From Verrucomicrobiota bacterium (GTDB taxonomy: Bacteria; Verrucomicrobiota; Kiritimatiellia; Kiritimatiellales; Tichowtungiaceae): 8,587 nucleotides of DNA. Shown in pieces: positions 4,849-8,587 of the stretch (its first letter is position 1; each line of letters opens with the position of its first letter). A program made the position numbers and the translations under genes. The notes beneath the pieces are model-generated. The model had not been told where the DNA came from and ran no database searches. It saw only the letters and a list, made by a program, of their open reading frames with translations. The DNA is taken from NCBI GenBank assembly GCA_020853375.1, contig JADYZA010000054.1, forward strand, positions 1-8,587, given 5' to 3'.

Positions 4849-5636
4849 AGATTTTTCTTCCGGCAGAGGATGATTGCTGCGGCCAGAATCATAAAGGAGG
4901 AATAGAGCTGACCTTTGGTGATCCAGCCGAAATAGATGGTGCTGTCGGGCTCACGGAAACATTCGGAGGCGATCCGTGCGACGGCATAAATAACTAGGAA
5001 AGCGGCGCTTATGTTGCCTTCTCGTTTTCCCCAGGCTGTCCGGCGGATGAGCCAGAGAACTGCGAACAGAATGAGACCTTCGCCGAACGCTTCGTAAATC
5101 TGTGACGGATGGCGCGGCATTGGCATTGCATCTTCTGCCTGCGGAAAAATGACGGCCCACGGAACGTCGGTTGGGCGGCCCCAGAGTTCGCCGTTGATGA
5201 AGTTGGCGATGCGTCCGAAAAAGAGGCCGATTGGCGCGACGAGGGCTAGACCGTCGGTGATATTCCAAAAGGCGTATTTCTTTTTCCACGCCGTCCAGAG
5301 CACCACCAGAATCACGCCGAGCATTCCGCCATGGCTGGCCATGCCGCCTTCCCAGACGCGGAAAAGAAACAGCGGGTCATGGATGAAGATGTCCCATGCG
5401 TAAAGGAGAACGTAGCCGAGCCGTCCGCCGAGGAATACGCCGTAGATGGCGAGGTTGACGATGAAGGTGGAGAGGTCTTGCGGCGGCACGGCGAATTCAC
5501 CGCGTTTGGACATTCGCAGTAAGAGCAGATAGCCGCCAAGAAAGCCGAGCATATAAGCCAGTCCGTACCAGCGGATGGCTAGCGGGCCCCAGATGTGGAA
5601 AATCACCGGATTGAGATTATGCACCCAGTAGTTCAT
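4833..5636 (-). CDS. lgt: prolipoprotein diacylglyceryl transferase
   Basis: This inner-membrane enzyme moves the diacylglyceryl group of phosphatidylglycerol onto the lipobox Cys of preprolipoproteins, the first step of lipoprotein maturation. It has 267 residues, normal length, with about seven hydrophobic segments, the first near 19-40. Hallmarks in order are RWYGLAYMLG (22-31), GGRLGYVLLY (70-79), WEGGMASHGG (95-104, with the essential His102), the signature GRIANFINGELWGRPT (141-156), RHPSQIYEA (175-183) and FREPD (227-231). The signature has Ala where many members have Gly. The start codon overlaps the nadK stop as ATGA and no strong ribosome site is visible, so it is probably translated by coupling from nadK. 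Its last 16 nt overlap pyrC. Confidence 0.96.
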   Translation of the reverse strand: MNYWVHNLNPVIFHIWGPLAIRWYGLAYMLGFLGGYLLLLRMSKRGEFAVPPQDLSTFIVNLAIYGVFLGGRLGYVLLYAWDIFIHDPLFLFRVWEGGMASHGGMLGVILVVLWTAWKKKYAFWNITDGLALVAPIGLFFGRIANFINGELWGRPTDVPWAVIFPQAEDAMPMPRHPSQIYEAFGEGLILFAVLWLIRRTAWGKREGNISAAFLVIYAVARIASECFREPDSTIYFGWITKGQLYSSFMILAAAIILCRKKNLCKAS

Positions 5637-6496
5637 GTCAGGCTGGAACCCCGCCAGTGGAGTTTTTGTCCGAGAACTGAAAAATAGCTGTAGCCGGGCA
5701 GGTGTAGGAACGTGACGGGTTTTTCGCTGCGGAGAATCCGGATTGAATCGCCTTCGCCGAGTTCCTCGACATCCTGTCCGTCGGCCGAAAGCAGTAACTT
5801 TTTATGCGCGTGTTGAACGGTGATTTCGATGCGGCTGTGATCGGGAAGAATAATCGGCCGGTTGCTGAGCGTATGCGGACAGATGACGCTGATGCCGAAA
5901 ACGTCGGCGCACGGCTGGATGATCGGCCCGCCGGAGGCGAGAAAATGACCGGTACTTCCTGTCGGAGTTGTGATGACCATGCCGTCGCAGGTGAAGGCGG
6001 TGATCGGCTCGCCGTCCACGGCGAGCTCTAGAGTGACGATGCGGGACGAACCTCCGAAGCCGATGACGGCGTCGTTGAGTATCCGGTAGGTTTTCGCAGG
6101 CTTACCTTTACGTAGGAGGGTGCAGTCGGCGACCGTGCGGGCGTTTTGCTCGCAGACTCCGGATGCCAGCGCATCCAGAGCGTCTTCCATCTGATCCTCT
6201 CCGACGCTGGTGAGAAAACCGAGGCTGCCGAGGTTGATTCCAAGGATTGGAATGTTTGCTCCGTTCAGTAATTTTGCGCAGAACAAAACGGTTCCGTCAC
6301 CGCCGAGCGCAAGCAACATATCGACCGTTCCGGCGAACTGATCGAATTCAAGAACTTTTGCCGAGGGCAGGCGCATGGAAGTCTGGCTGTCAGCAAACAG
6401 TTCGATACCGAGTTGTCCTGCTTTACGGACCAATCGGTCGAAGATGTCAGCGGCGTGCGGACGTTTAGGATTTGCAATCACACCGACTTTTTTCAT
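5633..6496 (-). CDS. nadK: NAD kinase
   Basis: NadK phosphorylates NAD to NADP in the cytoplasm. The product has 287 residues from the chosen start, normal for the family. The N-terminus reads MKKVGVIANP. GGDGT (65-69) is the donor-site motif, NLGSLGFLT (88-96) follows, LNDAVIG (140-146) is the conserved N-(D/E) block, TPTGSTG (178-184) with GGPI (189-192) is the NAD-site loop, and ADGQ (238-241) the C-terminal block. After TGST this protein has GH where many have AY. An upstream TTG at 6517 would add seven residues, but I prefer the ATG at 6496 because family proteins normally begin just before VGVIANP. Neither start has a well-spaced ribosome site; GAAGG ends 1 nt before the ATG. It is the first gene of the leftward nadK-lgt-pyrC operon and divergent from the glycosyltransferase. 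Confidence 0.94.
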   Translation of the reverse strand: MKKVGVIANPKRPHAADIFDRLVRKAGQLGIELFADSQTSMRLPSAKVLEFDQFAGTVDMLLALGGDGTVLFCAKLLNGANIPILGINLGSLGFLTSVGEDQMEDALDALASGVCEQNARTVADCTLLRKGKPAKTYRILNDAVIGFGGSSRIVTLELAVDGEPITAFTCDGMVITTPTGSTGHFLASGGPIIQPCADVFGISVICPHTLSNRPIILPDHSRIEITVQHAHKKLLLSADGQDVEELGEGDSIRILRSEKPVTFLHLPGYSYFSVLGQKLHWRGSSLT

Positions 6497-6572
6497 ACCT
6501 TCGGATTGTTGCCACAACCTGTCAGGGGAACAAGCACTTATTCAACGGGAATTGATCGGAATTTGAGCACGC
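6497..6572. promoter_or_regulatory. divergent spacer between nadK and the glycosyltransferase
   Basis: This 76-nt gap must hold, or lie close to, the start signals of both the leftward operon and the rightward polysaccharide genes. On the minus strand TTGTTC and AACAAT lie 17 nt apart, but this would leave almost no leader before nadK and the match is poor. I found no clear promoter in either direction. Confidence 0.3.
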
Positions 6573-7520
6573 ATGAGCAGTAAAACCATTGTTACCGCCT
6601 GCGATCACAACTTTGTCTGGGGCACTTATCTGCTCCTGCTCTCCTTGCGCCGTCATGGCGTTCAAATTCCTGTACACGTTGTGACGCATAATCTCGGCGA
6701 GGTGGACTGCGCGCTATTGCATCAAATCGGCGGGGTCACTCTTTTCCAAACTTCGGAGGAGGCCAATCATCGTAACATTGTTTATCAAAAGACCGCCGCC
6801 ATTCTGACTGCGGAAACCGATCTGGTGATGTGGATTGATTCTGACTGTATCGTTACCGGCAACATTACACCGCTGATCGAAGCGGTTGGGGAAGGGTTGC
6901 AGATTCGCATGCGACCCAGTACGGAGATCGCCTATCTGTTCAGAAAACGGTATGTCCGCGGCGAAAAAGCCGGAACCCTGCCGCGCAAAGTTCTCGATAT
7001 CTGGCGCAAAGATGTTGGCGAGCGGCTGACTCCGGCGATCAACACCTCCTGCAACGCGCATTGTTTTACCGTGCATCGTAAATATCTTGATTTCATCCGC
7101 CGCTGGGATGCCCAGATCCGCCAAGTGATTTCGGATGAGGCTTCAACCGGCGTCGTGAACGACAGCAGCTTCGCCTATTTCCTGCTCGATGAGGCGGTAA
7201 TGAGTTCCATGCTGGCCTTCTCAGGAGGGCCGCCGCCGATTAAACGCTACGCTTTGGAGGACGACCCATCCTGCGCGGTGGTTCATTTTGGCGGAAGTCC
7301 CAAACCTTGGAAACGCTGGCTGTTGCGCAACATGAAATATTTCGACGAACTCGTCGGACTGCTCGAATGGGCCTCCGGACAGGGCTGGCTGTTGCCCTCC
7401 ACGCCCTGGTTTCTTGTGCGGAAAAACAAATCGTTATGCCGTATTCACGCGTTAGTTTTCGAGGCGCAGCGCCTGATTCGGCGTACCGTGTGCGGATTCA
7501 AAAAGAAAACCTATTGTTAA
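6573..7520 (+). CDS. GT8-like glycosyltransferase
   Basis: This is probably a cytoplasmic GT-A-fold enzyme that adds one sugar from a nucleotide-sugar donor to a growing surface glycan; donor and acceptor are unknown. Of its 315 residues, the N-terminal part (TIVTACDHNFVWGTYLLLLSL) looks like the donor-binding beta strand. DLVMWIDSDC carries the metal-binding DSD at 89-91. HFGGSPKPW (238-246) fits the H-x-x-G-x-x-K-P-W motif of family 8, whose His also binds the metal. The C-terminal tail (about 285-315) is rich in Arg and Lys and may lie along the membrane. No membrane-spanning segment is obvious. The ribosome site is weak (GGAA about 13 nt upstream). The flippase gene follows after 3 nt, so the two are almost certainly co-transcribed. 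Family assignment rests on the two motifs. Confidence 0.82.
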   Translation: MSSKTIVTACDHNFVWGTYLLLLSLRRHGVQIPVHVVTHNLGEVDCALLHQIGGVTLFQTSEEANHRNIVYQKTAAILTAETDLVMWIDSDCIVTGNITPLIEAVGEGLQIRMRPSTEIAYLFRKRYVRGEKAGTLPRKVLDIWRKDVGERLTPAINTSCNAHCFTVHRKYLDFIRRWDAQIRQVISDEASTGVVNDSSFAYFLLDEAVMSSMLAFSGGPPPIKRYALEDDPSCAVVHFGGSPKPWKRWLLRNMKYFDELVGLLEWASGQGWLLPSTPWFLVRKNKSLCRIHALVFEAQRLIRRTVCGFKKKTYC

Positions 7521-7523
7521 ATT

Positions 7524-8587
7524 ATGAAAACGAATGAACAAACTGCACCCGGTGTTCAAAACGAAGCATTCTTCGCCCGCGAAGCCGTTTCCGGCATTCC
7601 GTGGATGGTGGCCAGTAAGGCGGTTTTGTTTTTTGTCTATTTCGCCATTTCCGTTCTGGTGGTTCGTATTCTCGGCAGCACGCAGTATGGCATCTATACC
7701 ATTTGCATGAACATCGCCGAGTGGGCGGGTGTTTTCTGCGGGCTGGGATTGGTCTCCTCATTGTTCCGTTTTGTGCCGGAACTCGTGGTGCAGCGAAACG
7801 CCGCCGGGCTGAAACGCCTGATCTGGAAATCGCTCTGGCTTCAGGCGGCGGCTACAGTTGCAATCACGCTAATACTGGTGCTCATGAAGCCGTGGTTCAA
7901 CCGATGGTTCCATATCGATTTTGGTCCTTACCTGGTGCTGACCGGAGTGCTGATCGGCTTCAGCCTGCTCAAGGAAAATGTCTCCGCGGTGGAAACCTCG
8001 CTGTTCCGGACAAAGCATATTTCAATCCTCACATTCGCGCGTGGTGTTTTTTGGCTTGGTTTGATTGTTACCCTGTTGCGGACGATGCCGACTGTGGCTT
8101 CCGCTATCTGGACGCAAATTCTTTCCTATGCGCTCGTTTACATTGTCGGCGCGTGGCTGATGTTCCGCTACATCTACAGCTTTAACTGGCGCTCACCGCC
8201 GTATGGTATCGGCAGACTCCGCACAGCCAAATATTCCGCCGCCATCCTCAGCAATACGATTGTCCGGATGATGATGATGAAATACACCGAGGTGTTTTTC
8301 CTCGGCCTCACAGTCACGCCCGCCATAATCGGAGCGTATGACTTGGGTTATTCTCTGCCGCCGCTGGTTATCTTCTTTATTCCCGATTCGCTTCACATGC
8401 TTTTCACGTCCGGTTTTTCCGAAGCGTACAGCCGTGACCCGAACTGTCTCGGACGGCTCATCAAAGCCTATTATAAAATGACCATTCTTTTTATGGTACC
8501 TCTGGCCATCTTCGGTTTCTTTTTCGCTCCGGAGGCGGTGATTATGGTCTATGGCGACAATATGGCTCTTGCGGGAGTTATCGCTTC
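7524..8587 (+). CDS. polysaccharide flippase, Wzx-like (partial, runs off the window)
   Basis: This is a multi-pass membrane protein of the MOP superfamily, expected to flip lipid-linked oligosaccharide across the inner membrane. The 354 codons visible show about eight hydrophobic segments with short loops. The N-terminal region, with VVRILGSTQYGIYT, GLGLVSSLFRFVPE and a positively charged loop, is the pattern of the polysaccharide synthesis/export family, in which L-G-x-x-x-Y-G-x-Y followed by a G-L-x-x-x-x-x-R-F-V-P-E block is typical. A central amphipathic helix starts at YGIGRLRTAKYSAAI, and four consecutive Met codons (residues 249-252) begin the next segment. Starts upstream of the ATG at 7524 would run into the glycosyltransferase gene; the 3-nt gap suggests translational coupling. 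About 100 or more C-terminal residues are probably missing, given usual lengths of 420-500. Confidence 0.88.
   Translation, partial: MKTNEQTAPGVQNEAFFAREAVSGIPWMVASKAVLFFVYFAISVLVVRILGSTQYGIYTICMNIAEWAGVFCGLGLVSSLFRFVPELVVQRNAAGLKRLIWKSLWLQAAATVAITLILVLMKPWFNRWFHIDFGPYLVLTGVLIGFSLLKENVSAVETSLFRTKHISILTFARGVFWLGLIVTLLRTMPTVASAIWTQILSYALVYIVGAWLMFRYIYSFNWRSPPYGIGRLRTAKYSAAILSNTIVRMMMMKYTEVFFLGLTVTPAIIGAYDLGYSLPPLVIFFIPDSLHMLFTSGFSEAYSRDPNCLGRLIKAYYKMTILFMVPLAIFGFFFAPEAVIMVYGDNMALAGVIA

Noticed and set aside
4890..4900. Near-perfect AAAGGAGG ribosome-site sequence on the plus strand
   Set aside because: It lies antisense inside lgt and no start codon with a real gene follows.
7703..8185. Rightward 160-codon frame overlapping the flippase
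   Set aside because: It is out of frame with the flippase, which has the expected membrane-protein pattern, and it shows no conserved features.
8268..8279. Four tandem ATG codons as a possible contingency repeat
   Set aside because: Four trinucleotide units keep the frame and are too short to suggest phase variation; they sit at the start of a hydrophobic segment.

Overview
This window looks like chromosomal DNA of a free-living bacterium, moderately GC-rich, with housekeeping genes on both strands and the start of a surface-polysaccharide cluster at the right end. The mix of a short pyrophosphate-dependent phosphofructokinase, a stand-alone rpsD, a bacteroidete-like class I dihydroorotase and a small Cys-rich protein of unknown function makes me lean towards the PVC group (Kiritimatiellota, Lentisphaerota or Verrucomicrobiota). 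That placement rests on remembered family distribution, with no database search behind it.

Layout from left to right. (1) Positions 1-38 may hold the last codons of a rightward gene, facing a leftward gene for a Cys-rich 119-residue protein. (2) A leftward pfp gene (PPi-dependent phosphofructokinase) ends in an intrinsic terminator only 14 nt before the Cys-rich gene starts. (3) A 249-nt divergent spacer separates pfp from rpsD. It carries a strong sigma-70-type promoter for rpsD and a roughly 120-nt leader that can fold into a closed multi-hairpin structure, a candidate site for S4 feedback control. (4) rpsD ends in two hairpins, the second a symmetric intrinsic terminator, followed after 15 nt by a DEDDh 3'-5' exonuclease gene. 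(5) The 303-nt convergent spacer at 3169-3471 is the least ordinary part. It starts with five 7-bp repeats overlapping the exonuclease stop codon, continues with a segment resembling the 5' core of a cobalamin riboswitch with two mutually exclusive helices (one followed by TTTT), and then has two closely related palindromes 43 bp apart centre to centre. (6) A leftward operon nadK-lgt-pyrC follows, with a 4-nt and a 16-nt gene overlap. It covers NADP synthesis, lipoprotein lipidation and pyrimidine synthesis. (7) Divergent from nadK, a GT8-like glycosyltransferase and a Wzx-type flippase, separated by 3 nt, begin a polysaccharide export cluster that continues beyond the window.

I see no tRNA, rRNA, CRISPR array, transposase, integrase or phage gene. 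No complete undescribed system is evident. The best leads are the 3150-3375 spacer (orphan switch-like RNA plus twin palindromes) and the rpsD leader.
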